Shown: one piece after another, positions 18,881 to 26,854 of the stretch | Layout: every line of letters starts with the position of its first letter | Position numbering within the stretch: position 1 is the stretch's first letter | Assembly (NCBI GenBank): GCA_009691245.1 | Contig: SHUM01000010.1 | Location: 1-64,000, forward strand | Length of the DNA: 64,000 bases | Reading direction: 5' to 3' | DNA from: Acidobacteriota bacterium | Lineage (GTDB): Bacteria; Acidobacteriota; Terriglobia; 2-12-FULL-54-10 | The notes under the pieces: model-generated | The model's input: only the letters and a program-made list of their open reading frames with translations | What the model was told of the DNA's origin: nothing | Databases searched by the model: none | Position numbers and translations under genes: made by a program

Positions 18881-19621
18881 ATGGAACATCAGCAGTTGTG
18901 GTTCACCGCTTTGCTCAATAGTGTTCTGGGTGGTCCCATCGCCGCGTTGATGGCAGCGGTGGGCCATCCAGCCGCCGATCCGGCGCACCCCGTCGCCAAC
19001 CACTATGCCATGCAGGTGTTCGCTGCTTTGGTCATCATGGTCATCCTTGGGGTGGTTCGAGCGGGAATCTCCATGGACCGGCCGGGCAAGCTGCAACAGT
19101 TCTTCGAGCTGATTATTGACGGCATTGACGGGATGCTGGATGACATCGTGGGCCACGGGGCCAGGAAATTCATCCCCTTGCTTTTCACCCTGGCAGTGTT
19201 CATCTTCCTGTGCAATGTTTTGGGAATCATCCCAACCCTGGCCACGCCCACCGATCAGATTTCCGCGACGCTGGGATTGGCGATGGTGGCTTTTGTTTAT
19301 TACAACTACTGGGGCATTCATCATCATGGCCCGTGGGGATACATCAAAGCTTCTTTCATGGGACCGATGTGGGCGATTGCTCCGCTCATGCTGCCAATTG
19401 AACTGGTCAGCCACGCGGCTCGGGCGCTGTCACTTTCCGTGCGCCTTATGGCCAATATGATCGCGGGACACAACATCACGCTGATCTTCGCAGGTTTGGT
19501 TCCACTCGGATTGCCTATAATGTTCGAGGGTCTTCATATGTTTGTCGGACTATTGCAGGCGTACGTTTTCATCATGCTGACCACGGTTTATTTGGCCGGC
19601 GCAGTCGCTGAAGAGCACTAA
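18881..19621 (+). CDS. atpB: F0F1 ATP synthase subunit a
   Basis: This is the membrane stator subunit that forms the two proton half-channels against the c-ring; length is 246 residues with five to six helices. The essential arginine is in SLSVRLMANMIAGH (Arg188). LPIELVSHAARALSLS precedes it and the C-terminal GLLQAYVFIMLTTVYLAGAV helix is typical. The N-terminal FTALLNSVLGGPIAAL region and His-rich loop (around 146-149) are local features. It is followed by atpE after 117 nt. Confidence 0.95.
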   Translation: MEHQQLWFTALLNSVLGGPIAALMAAVGHPAADPAHPVANHYAMQVFAALVIMVILGVVRAGISMDRPGKLQQFFELIIDGIDGMLDDIVGHGARKFIPLLFTLAVFIFLCNVLGIIPTLATPTDQISATLGLAMVAFVYYNYWGIHHHGPWGYIKASFMGPMWAIAPLMLPIELVSHAARALSLSVRLMANMIAGHNITLIFAGLVPLGLPIMFEGLHMFVGLLQAYVFIMLTTVYLAGAVAEEH

Positions 19622-19738
19622 ACCAATTTCATTTTAATCGGCTTTTTCCGTACAGCCCGCAGCGTGAGGCTCCATAGCAAGAGGGGTGTGGAGCAACCAC
19701 CCACTGAAGGGCGATTCATTGATCGATAAGGAGCACGC

Positions 19739-20050
19739 ATGAAGAAAATGATGTATTCACTGGCATCGCTGGCCATGCTGGCCGGCGCCACGCCCGCCTT
19801 CGCGCAGGAAGCTGCCGGCAGCGGAATGGGCGCGGCCAACTGGGTCGCCATCACCGCCGGATTCGCCATGGCCATTGCCTCGGGGCTATGCGGGCTGGCG
19901 CAGGGCAATGCCGCTGCGGCCGCCGCCGAAGGCATGGCACGCAATCCGGGAGCCACCGCCGGCATTCGCCTGGCGTTGATTCTCGGACTGGCTTTCATCG
20001 AATCACTCGCTTTGTACACCTTCGTTATCATTTTCATCAAAGTGGCCTAA
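19739..20050 (+). CDS. atpE: F0F1 ATP synthase subunit c with N-terminal signal-like leader
   Basis: This is the c-ring subunit, 103 residues instead of the usual 75-85, because residues 1-22 form a cleavable-looking leader (MKKMMYSLAS...ATPAFA, cleavage before Gln23). Helix 1 (about 33-62) is followed by the polar loop ARNP (67-70) and helix 2, which carries the ion-binding Glu88 in LAFIESLALYTF. Gln55 in helix 1 and Ser89 after the Glu align with residues used in Na+-binding c subunits, although the Thr that usually follows is Leu90. A GGAG ribosome site lies 6 nt before the ATG. It is the last gene of the block; atpF, H, A, G, D and C are not in this window. Confidence 0.93.
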   Translation: MKKMMYSLASLAMLAGATPAFAQEAAGSGMGAANWVAITAGFAMAIASGLCGLAQGNAAAAAAEGMARNPGATAGIRLALILGLAFIESLALYTFVIIFIKVA

Positions 20051-20086
20051 GTTTTAGGGCACTGGAAGTGGACCAATCATCCATCC

Positions 20087-20123
20087 GGGACGTCCGATTC
20101 TTTCGGGCGTCCCATTGCTTTTT
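20087..20123 (+). terminator. Rho-independent terminator after atpE
   Basis: An 11-bp stem (GGGACGTCCGA pairing with TCGGGCGTCCC, one G-U pair) with a 5-nt loop is followed by ATTGCTTTTTG. It ends the nuo-atp transcript 37 nt after the atpE stop codon. Confidence 0.8.
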
Positions 20124-20153
20124 GAATTCGCCGTAAATTTCACCAGCGCATTT

Positions 20154-21341
20154 CTAATGCTTTCTTCCAGCGTAGTCCACTCGTTGTAGTTTGCCGCCTG
20201 GAAGCACGGTGAACCGCTCGCCCCGCCACTCCACCTGCTTGCCGAAAAATGCCGCCAGCCAGATCAGAAAACTCACTGCATCCTGCACCGGGAGCAACCA
20301 ACTGGATCTCGCAAATGTGCGGTCCTGCAGGACGAGCGACGCGGTGATCGCGGCCAGCAAATAGCGGCCCGTCAGGCCCAGCATGACGAGGATTGCTGTG
20401 AGCAAGCTGTCTGGGGGAGACACCAGCCAAGTTAATCCCGCCAAGGGCAGCGTGTGCATAAATACCTGGCCGACATACCCGGCGGGCCTCGAACGGCGGG
20501 AGCTGCGTTCCCAGCGCAGGCTGTGTGAGATCGCGTGAGCAAACGAATCGTTATAAACAAGGTGTTCCGGGATCGTGTTGGAAATCTCCACTCGGTGCCC
20601 CATCCGCGCGACTTGTTCGCCGAGAATAAAATCGTCGGCGAGATAATCCCCCAGTATTGTGAACCCGCCCATCTGTTCGACAAGAGTCTTTCTGACGGTC
20701 ATCGTGGGGCCAAGGGAGAACTTGAGACCGAGCAGAACCCAAGCGGACAGCACGCCCGGAATAAACTGCGTGTTCATTCCAAAGGTTTCAAGCTGCGACC
20801 ACAGCGTTGTGCCCGGAACACCGCGCGAAAGTACGGTGGTCATGCCCACGCGAGAATCGCTCAACGGCGCAACCACACTGCGCAGATAATCGGGCGCAAC
20901 GCGCACGTCGCTGTCGCTGATGACCAGGACCTCGTGCGCGGAAGCCTCCATCATCGCCTCCATGCCATGCACCTTCGCATTGAGATATTTCGGAGAGCCA
21001 ATGAGCAACAGTCTGGAGGGAACGAATGGATACTGGGCCTGCAACCGGCGCACAATCTCCACAGCGGGATCTGATTCCTCACGGGCGGAGAACAATATTT
21101 CGAAGCAGGGATAATCCTGCTGATAGAAACTGCGCAGATTCTCTTCGAGCTCGCGGTCCGCGCCGTATACGGGTTTCAGTAAGGAGACGGGCGGAGTAAA
21201 AGCCGCCAGCGGAGCCGCCAAGGAAGACTGCTTGCGGCGATTCAGGAAACGGATCGCGCCGAAGATGGCGATTGCGCAGTAGGCCAGAGACCCGCAGGTG
21301 AGCGCGGCCAATATCCAGTAGCTGAAAGTCAGAATACTCAC
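20154..21341 (-). CDS. hpnI: HpnI-like hopanoid glycosyltransferase (GT2/GT21 family)
   Basis: The 395-residue membrane glycosyltransferase has an N-terminal helix (about 5-33), a cytosolic GT-A domain and two or three C-terminal helices. Visible motifs are PPVSLLKPVYGAD near the start of the catalytic domain, the DSD metal site (VISDSDVRV), the acceptor Asp pair (YLADDFILGEQ) and RWERSSR, in place of the QxxRW motif of processive enzymes. The C-terminal QVEWRGERFTVLPGGKL resembles HpnI, which adds N-acetylglucosamine to bacteriohopanetetrol; ceramide glucosyltransferases are the nearest alternative. No other hopanoid gene is in the window. The start codon is GTG (21341). Confidence 0.78.
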   Translation of the reverse strand: MSILTFSYWILAALTCGSLAYCAIAIFGAIRFLNRRKQSSLAAPLAAFTPPVSLLKPVYGADRELEENLRSFYQQDYPCFEILFSAREESDPAVEIVRRLQAQYPFVPSRLLLIGSPKYLNAKVHGMEAMMEASAHEVLVISDSDVRVAPDYLRSVVAPLSDSRVGMTTVLSRGVPGTTLWSQLETFGMNTQFIPGVLSAWVLLGLKFSLGPTMTVRKTLVEQMGGFTILGDYLADDFILGEQVARMGHRVEISNTIPEHLVYNDSFAHAISHSLRWERSSRRSRPAGYVGQVFMHTLPLAGLTWLVSPPDSLLTAILVMLGLTGRYLLAAITASLVLQDRTFARSSWLLPVQDAVSFLIWLAAFFGKQVEWRGERFTVLPGGKLQRVDYAGRKH

Positions 21342-21368
21342 CGAGTATCTCGCGTGGAGGCAGAAAAA

Positions 21369-22586
21369 TTACCGAGCCGCGGCCTCTGTAAAGAGCGAAT
21401 CCAATATCTTGCAGGCCTGATCGATCAATTTTTTGTCAACGATCAATGGTGGCAGAAAGCGGATGACGGTCTCATGGGTGCTATTCAGGATTATGCCGCG
21501 CTCGAGTCCGCTAATTACGATTGGCTTGCTGGGACGGTCGAGTTCGACAGCCAGCATGAGGCCCCGCCCGCGCACCGAGAGGATCATGGCGTGCTTCTTC
21601 TGAAGCTGTTCCAGCCGCTTCTTGAAATAAGTTCCCATCTTTCGGGTATTCTGTAGAATTTTCTCGTCCTTCAATACGGCTAAAAACTCCAGCGCGACGC
21701 GGCAGGCCAGCGGACCTCCGCCAAACGTGGACCCGTGCATGCCGGGGACAAAGTTTGCCGCAGCTTCTTCGCGGGCTAGGAACGAACCCAGCGGGAGTCC
21801 GCCGCCGATGGGCTTGGCCAGCACTACGATGTCCGGCTTAACACCGAATGCATGGGTTGCCAGATAATCTCCCGTGCGCCCAAGGCCAGTTTGAATCTCG
21901 TCGATAATCAGCAGCGCGTTATGCTTCTTCGCCAGGGCTGATGCAGCACGCAGATATTCCCTGGTGATCTCAAAGATTCCACCCTCGCCCTGAATCGGCT
22001 CGAGCAGAATGCCGCAGGTATGGTCATTCACGCTGGACTGAAGGGCTGCAATGTCGTTCATGCGGACAAATTTGAATCCCGGCACCAGAGGCTCGAAAGG
22101 CTCACGATACTTGACATTGCCGGTAGCGGAAAGCGCGCCGAAGCTGCGTCCGTGAAATGAATTTTCGAGGGCGACGACTTCATACTTGTTCTTATTGATC
22201 TTTACGCCATGGGCGCGAGCCATCTTGAGTGCGCCCTCCACAGCCTCAGTGCCGCTGTTACAGAAGAAGACGCGGTCCATTCCCGTGATCTTTTTGAGCG
22301 CCGCCGCCAGAGGCGCCTGATACTCGTGATAGAAGAGATTCGAGGTGTGAATCAACTTGGTAGCCTGCTCGCGAATCACCTTGACCAGACGCGGATGCGA
22401 ATAGCCGAGGGCGTTAACCGCCAGTCCAGAAACGAAGTCGAGATACTTTTTCCCATCGGTGTCCCAGACCCAGCAGCCCTTTCCGCGCGCCACAATCAGA
22501 TTGTAGCGGGCGTAGGTCTGTATCAGGTGCTGCTGCTCGCTCTCGACGACATTTGTTTTTTTCTTCCGCAATTTAGCCTGAGCCAT
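21369..22586 (-). CDS. argD: Acetylornithine/class III aminotransferase
   Basis: The 405-residue enzyme is predicted to transfer the amino group between N-acetylornithine and 2-oxoglutarate in arginine synthesis; a succinyldiaminopimelate role is also possible in this family. Signatures include NSGTEAVEGALKMAR (phosphate binding), ENSFHGRSFGALSATG, IIDEIQTGLGRTG with the PLP-ring Asp, the Lys segment VVLAKPIGGGLPLG and HGSTFGGGPLAC. The arginine assignment is supported by two ARG-box-like operators 81-118 nt upstream of the start. The gene follows the divergent promoter region and precedes hpnI by 27 nt, so they may share a transcript. Confidence 0.88.
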   Translation of the reverse strand: MAQAKLRKKKTNVVESEQQHLIQTYARYNLIVARGKGCWVWDTDGKKYLDFVSGLAVNALGYSHPRLVKVIREQATKLIHTSNLFYHEYQAPLAAALKKITGMDRVFFCNSGTEAVEGALKMARAHGVKINKNKYEVVALENSFHGRSFGALSATGNVKYREPFEPLVPGFKFVRMNDIAALQSSVNDHTCGILLEPIQGEGGIFEITREYLRAASALAKKHNALLIIDEIQTGLGRTGDYLATHAFGVKPDIVVLAKPIGGGLPLGSFLAREEAAANFVPGMHGSTFGGGPLACRVALEFLAVLKDEKILQNTRKMGTYFKKRLEQLQKKHAMILSVRGRGLMLAVELDRPSKPIVISGLERGIILNSTHETVIRFLPPLIVDKKLIDQACKILDSLFTEAAAR

Positions 22587-22907
22587 GGTGCATCCGCCCC
22601 TGGTTATTTTGTTCTAAATAGACCATCCATCGATCAGTTTACTAGCAGTGACGAGCTTGGCGACAAAATGTATAATTATACACGTCTATGAATATATACA
22701 CATTTCGGTTGGAAGCGTCAAGCGTGAAGTTGGTGCCGAATCAGTCTGCTGCCGCCCTCTCATTCAAATTAGTGAGTATTCCGATTCGGGTCCTTTCTTG
22801 TCAACAGAAAATCGGATGGGCGCGGATATATTGGTGAACAGCAGTGATAGAGTGGCACTTGCCTGTCATCAGGCTGGAGTAACTTTGTTAGCAGGACGGG
22901 CTGTTTG
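22587..22907. other. Divergent intergenic region argD / HExxH membrane gene
   Basis: These 321 bp hold an unusually A/T-rich island (22661-22704) with paired ARG-box-like palindromes and an overlapping TATAAT on both strands. A plus-strand open frame through it has no credible protein features. Confidence 0.6.
22667..22704. promoter_or_regulatory. Two ArgR-type operator boxes (ARG boxes) upstream of argD
   Basis: The first box core is TGTATAATTATACA (22669-22682, a perfect 14-bp palindrome) and the second is TGAATATATACACA (22689-22702). Each matches the ARG-box core TGAATnnnnATTCA at 8 of 10 fixed positions. As 18-bp boxes they are 2 bp apart, close to the 2-3 bp spacing of known ArgR operator pairs. 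A TATAAT hexamer (22671-22676, and its mirror) lies inside the first box, so binding would block RNA polymerase. Confidence 0.5.
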
Positions 22908-23474
22908 ATGGACTCTTGGAAGGAAGGCTGGCAGCCGGTTTCCAAACCGGCCTTCATAGGCTGGACGGCTTTCTATTCTCTCTTCTTACTGCACGCCGCC
23001 ACCAACCGAGATGGTTTCCTGGTTGTGGATCAAGTAAACCTGATTGTTCATGAGGCTGGCCATCTGCTGTTTGGTTGGCTTGGACAAACTCCAGGCGTGT
23101 GGGGAGGGACGTTGTTTGAATTGATCGTGCCCGCGGCCCTCGCGATCCACTTTGGACTTCGCCGCGAAGCGACTGGCGTTGTTTTTTGCCTTTTTTTCTT
23201 CTTCGAGAACTTTCTTTACATATCCGTATACATGGCAGATGCACGGGCGCAGGTCTTGCCATTGGTTACGGTGGGCGACCCGGAAATGGGGTCGCACGAT
23301 TGGTTCGCGATTTTTTCCTCTCTTGGACTCTTGTACTACGATACCGGGATCGGACGATTCGTGTGCATGGTTGGTTGGCTGGGAATGCTGGCCGCGATCG
23401 TGTTGCTATGGTGGTTTTACCAGGCAGGGAAGCAGCTCCAGGATGAGCGCCAAAGCAGCCAGGCCCCTGCGTAG
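22908..23474 (+). CDS. Polytopic membrane protein with HExxH motif, possible metallopeptidase
   Basis: The 188-residue protein has four or five hydrophobic segments. Just before the second comes VNLIVHEAGHLLFG, with an HEAGH motif (His48, Glu49, His52), the zinc-binding signature of intramembrane and other metalloproteases. The second half has FFFENFLYISVYMADARAQ and a D-P-E-M-G-S-H-D segment that could supply a third metal ligand. I do not recognise the family with certainty; it could be a small M50-like protease or a non-proteolytic relative. ATG 22908 is chosen over the adjacent TTG; AGGACGGG lies upstream. It is divergent from argD. Confidence 0.6.
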   Translation: MDSWKEGWQPVSKPAFIGWTAFYSLFLLHAATNRDGFLVVDQVNLIVHEAGHLLFGWLGQTPGVWGGTLFELIVPAALAIHFGLRREATGVVFCLFFFFENFLYISVYMADARAQVLPLVTVGDPEMGSHDWFAIFSSLGLLYYDTGIGRFVCMVGWLGMLAAIVLLWWFYQAGKQLQDERQSSQAPA

Positions 23475-23694
23475 TCGAAGACCTCCGCATGATGCAAACC
23501 GGCACAAAGGTACCTGTATTTGCAATTGCCCATTTCTTGATAGATGGTGAAAGGCATATAATACAGAATGATCTTTCTGTCGTCAGGCAGAGGTGGTTAT
23601 GTCGAGCTTTTTATTGCCAGGTTGAGGCATTTCCGGTGTTGACCCAACCGGCGGGTAGAAGCCGAAATTTTATGAGTTGGAATAGGAATTGATC

Positions 23695-25650
23695 ATGTTA
23701 AATATTTTCCGCCGCCGCGATCTCCTGATTCGCATTCTTTCGGGTGCCTTCCTCGTAGCTGTTTGTTTGTCGATGGTGATTACTCTAATTCCGGGTATGA
23801 CCGGGAGCACCGTAGACCCCACTGTAGGCAAGGTTGTCGCCGAGGTCGGTAGCGAGGAGATTACCTCGACCGAATTGCAGGCTGGAGTGATGAATCTGAC
23901 GCGAAGCGCGCGCATTCCCGCCGAGATGGTGTGGAACTACTCCACCCAGGTGCTGGACGAACTGGTCCTGGAGAAGGCGACGCTTCAGGAAGCCGAGCGG
24001 TTGGGTATCCACATTACCGAGGCTAAGTTACAGGACCGCCTGCGCCAGATTCCCGACCTTTTTCCCCAAGGGAAGTTTGTGGGCAAGGAACAATATGAAA
24101 ATCTAGTCTTTGAGCGTATGGGAACCTCACCTGCTGAATTCGAACGGCGATTCCGGAATTCATTGGTTACGGAACAATTCCGCAAGCTCGTTACAGATTC
24201 GATCTCCGTATCCCCGGAAGAGATCCGCAAGGAGGTTGTTGCGGAGAATGAGACTTTCGTCCTCAGCTATGCATATATCGATCCGGAGACCGTGAAGAAG
24301 GAAATAGCCACGCCGGATCCGCTAGTGGAAACTTACTTTGGGCAGAATAAGAGTAGCTACCAGGTCGGGGAGAAACGGATCGGCAAAGTTTTGCTATTGG
24401 ATCGCGCCGCGGTGGAGAAGTCAGTGGTGATCTCCGATGCGGACATTCGCAAATATTACCAGGATCGCATCGACAGCTATCGCACAGAGGAGCGCGTTGC
24501 GGTCAGCCACATTCTGATAAAGGCTGACGGCAAAGACAAGGCCGTTTTGGAAGCAGCCAGGAAGAAATCGGAAGATTTAGCCAAACAGCTGCTGGCCGGC
24601 GCCGATTTCGCAGCCCTCGCCACCAAGAATTCAGAGGATGCCGGCAGCGCGGTAAAGGGCGGAGACCTCGGCTATATTACTCGTGGCCAGACTGTGCCGG
24701 GCTTTGAGCAGATGACCTTTGGATTGGAGCCTGGAGCGGTGAGCTCACCCGTGCAGACCGAGTTTGGTTTCCACCTGATAAAAGTTCGTGAACATCAACA
24801 GGCTCATCTGCGCACTGTGGATGAGGTGCGTGGAGAAATCCAAGCGGCCTTGATGACCGAACGAGTACAAACGGCGCTTACCACCAAAGGCGAGCAGGCA
24901 GCCGTTGAATGGCGAAAGAATATTGCTGATGCTCGGAGCATCGCGACCAAGTACGAGGCCACGGTGATCGATATTCCCGGCGCATTGCGCACGGAGATGG
25001 TCCCCGGCGTTGCTGGTTCCGGCCCCGTTATGCAGGAATTGTTTAGCATCGAGAAGGGTTGGGTTGGCCGACCGATTCCCGTGGGGACTGGCGTCGCGGT
25101 GCCGCTGAATGTTGAAATTCAGCCAGCCCGTCCCGCGCAGTTCAGTGAAGTAAAAGAAAGAGTCCGTGCGGATTATCTCAATCAGCAGGCGCGGTCGTTG
25201 GCACTCATCCAGGCCCAGGGTTTGGCACAGGCACTGGAAAAGCAGGAAAAGAAAGACATAGCTACTGCCGCCAAGGGCTTGAAGCTAACAGTGAAGACCA
25301 GCCCCGCAGTTAGCCGGACCGGATCAATCGACGGAGTAGGCTCGCTGGGCATACTCATGCCCAGTCTGAAGACGCTGAAGCAGGGCGAAGTTGCGGGTCC
25401 GATTGTCGCCGGTGCGGGACAGATCGTTTACCAGCTTGCTTCGCGCTCCACCCCTCCCGAGGCAGTCCTGGCCCTGCAGCAAAAAAACGTGGAGCAGCGA
25501 CTGCGCGTAGAGAAGCAGAATTTGGCATTTAATGCCTTTCAAGAGAGCTTGAAAAAACGGCTGACCGACAGCGGCGATCTGGTGATTCACCAGGATGTGC
25601 TGAGCCAGATGGGAACACCCTTGGGGGCTCCTCCAGTGCCGATGCCCTAA
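23695..25650 (+). CDS. PpiD/SurA-like peptidyl-prolyl isomerase, membrane anchored
   Basis: The 651-residue periplasmic folding factor has a short cytoplasmic N-terminus (IFRRRDLLIR), one transmembrane anchor (about 10-34), a SurA-N-like helical region (about 50-180) and a parvulin-type rotamase domain near residues 260-365 (VAVSHILIKAD, FAALATKNSEDAGSAVKGGDLGY, FGFHLIKVREH). A long C-terminal region resembles a second degenerate rotamase plus a helical tail. The role is probably chaperoning of exported and outer-membrane proteins. The start at ATG 23695 has AGGA 7 nt upstream; a TTG two codons earlier is open but less likely. Confidence 0.85.
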   Translation: MLNIFRRRDLLIRILSGAFLVAVCLSMVITLIPGMTGSTVDPTVGKVVAEVGSEEITSTELQAGVMNLTRSARIPAEMVWNYSTQVLDELVLEKATLQEAERLGIHITEAKLQDRLRQIPDLFPQGKFVGKEQYENLVFERMGTSPAEFERRFRNSLVTEQFRKLVTDSISVSPEEIRKEVVAENETFVLSYAYIDPETVKKEIATPDPLVETYFGQNKSSYQVGEKRIGKVLLLDRAAVEKSVVISDADIRKYYQDRIDSYRTEERVAVSHILIKADGKDKAVLEAARKKSEDLAKQLLAGADFAALATKNSEDAGSAVKGGDLGYITRGQTVPGFEQMTFGLEPGAVSSPVQTEFGFHLIKVREHQQAHLRTVDEVRGEIQAALMTERVQTALTTKGEQAAVEWRKNIADARSIATKYEATVIDIPGALRTEMVPGVAGSGPVMQELFSIEKGWVGRPIPVGTGVAVPLNVEIQPARPAQFSEVKERVRADYLNQQARSLALIQAQGLAQALEKQEKKDIATAAKGLKLTVKTSPAVSRTGSIDGVGSLGILMPSLKTLKQGEVAGPIVAGAGQIVYQLASRSTPPEAVLALQQKNVEQRLRVEKQNLAFNAFQESLKKRLTDSGDLVIHQDVLSQMGTPLGAPPVPMP

Positions 25651-25798
25651 TCAAGCGCATTGGAGTGTCCGCATTCCAACGGCATTGATTATTCGATTCG
25701 TCCCGTTTTCCGAGCATTGGATACGGGACCGGAGTTTTACTGTGCCGACTCCTCCCACTTCCCGTATTCATTCAATACTTCCGTTGTTCAGCGAATTT

Positions 25799-26833
25799 AT
25801 GCGCCCACTATGTTTTGTAATAGTGGGCGCAGGACTAGTGATCCCATTTATCGCACCAAACATTTTGGCGCAGGGTTCACCGCGGCAACTGGAATTCCGT
25901 GGACAAGTATTGTTTCCCGCCGGTACCGTGCCGCCTCGCCGATGGATCACTGTAAACCTGCTGGCCGTCGGCACACCGTATTATTCGCGCACCGTTGCGC
26001 AGCGCGATGGCCGCTTCCGGTTTAAGCACCTCGACTCCGGTTCCTACACCCTATTGATCTCCATTCCGCGTGTGGGGGTAGTTTCGCGCTCCGTCGAGAT
26101 CACGCCTAGCTTTGCCGATGCCAAGGGGCGCATTGAACGCCAGTTTGAGTTTACTGCGGACCAGCTTGCGCTGTTGCTGCACCCTGAAAACCGGGCCACG
26201 GTTTCGGTAAGAGAATTGCAAATCTCATTTGGCGCGAGAAGAGATTTTGAAAAGGCTCAGGCCAGGCTGCGGCGCAAGGACGACGGCGGCGCGATTCAGC
26301 ATCTCGAAAGCGCTGTGGAACGCTCTCCGGAGTTCCTTGAAGCCATTAATACGCTGGGGATCATCTATTACCAGCGGCGGCAATACGATCAGGCGGAGCG
26401 ATATTTCCGGCGCGCGCTGGAGATCGACGAGGATGCGGTGGAGCCCCTGGTGAATCTGGGCGGAGTGTTGCTAACACAGGGCAAGGGCAAGGAGGCCATC
26501 GTAGTGAATCAGCGTGCGATCGAGGCGCTGCCGCACGATGCGCTGGCGGCGGCGCAGCTCGGATTCAGCTACTATCTGCAAGGGGAGTACGGCGATTCCA
26601 TCATGTATCTGGACCGAACCAAGGAGCTGGATCCGGCGCATTTTACCTCGCCTCAGCTCACGCTTGCGCAAATCTTCATGCGGCTTCAGCAGGCCGAGAA
26701 TGCCATTGAGGAAATTGATGAATTCTTGCAATTGCGTCCCGACTCGCCCGACAGCGCCAAGGCGCGTGAGCTGCGGCAGCGGGCCTTGGAAATCATCGAA
26801 AGACAAGCCTCCAGTCAAAAGACCGGCAGTTGA
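25799..26833 (+). CDS. Secreted TPR-repeat protein with carboxypeptidase-regulatory-like domain
   Basis: The 344-residue product starts with a signal peptide (RPLCFVIVGAGLVIPF... cleaved after NILA, about residue 24). Residues 30-115 form a beta-sandwich of the carboxypeptidase-regulatory type (FRGQVLFPAG, DGRFRFKHLDSGSYTLLI). From about residue 155 there are four or five tetratricopeptide repeats (for example INTLGIIYYQRRQYDQAERY). Such proteins act as periplasmic or outer-membrane scaffolds; no partner is evident. The upstream frame to 25685 lacks a signal peptide and is rejected. An 11-bp inverted repeat begins at the G of the start codon, so translation may be modulated by RNA structure. 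Confidence 0.75.
   Translation: MRPLCFVIVGAGLVIPFIAPNILAQGSPRQLEFRGQVLFPAGTVPPRRWITVNLLAVGTPYYSRTVAQRDGRFRFKHLDSGSYTLLISIPRVGVVSRSVEITPSFADAKGRIERQFEFTADQLALLLHPENRATVSVRELQISFGARRDFEKAQARLRRKDDGGAIQHLESAVERSPEFLEAINTLGIIYYQRRQYDQAERYFRRALEIDEDAVEPLVNLGGVLLTQGKGKEAIVVNQRAIEALPHDALAAAQLGFSYYLQGEYGDSIMYLDRTKELDPAHFTSPQLTLAQIFMRLQQAENAIEEIDEFLQLRPDSPDSAKARELRQRALEIIERQASSQKTGS
25801..25830 (+). promoter_or_regulatory. Inverted repeat overlapping the start of the TPR gene
   Basis: GCGCCCACTAT (25801-25811) and ATAGTGGGCGC (25820-25830) are perfect reverse complements with an 8-nt loop. The stem starts at the last base of the ATG at 25799, so in mRNA it would form at the initiation site. No function is demonstrated. 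Confidence 0.5.
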
Positions 26834-26854
26834 TGCAAATTCAGCGCGACGTAC

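Noticed and set aside
22648-22908. 86-residue plus-strand open frame over the ARG-box region
   Set aside because: It has no conserved features, crosses the promoter and operator region, and ends at the start of the next gene.
23537-23562. Promoter for the PpiD-like gene
   Set aside because: TATAAT at 23557-23562 is perfect, but the only -35-like sequence (TTGATA) is 14 nt away, which is too close.
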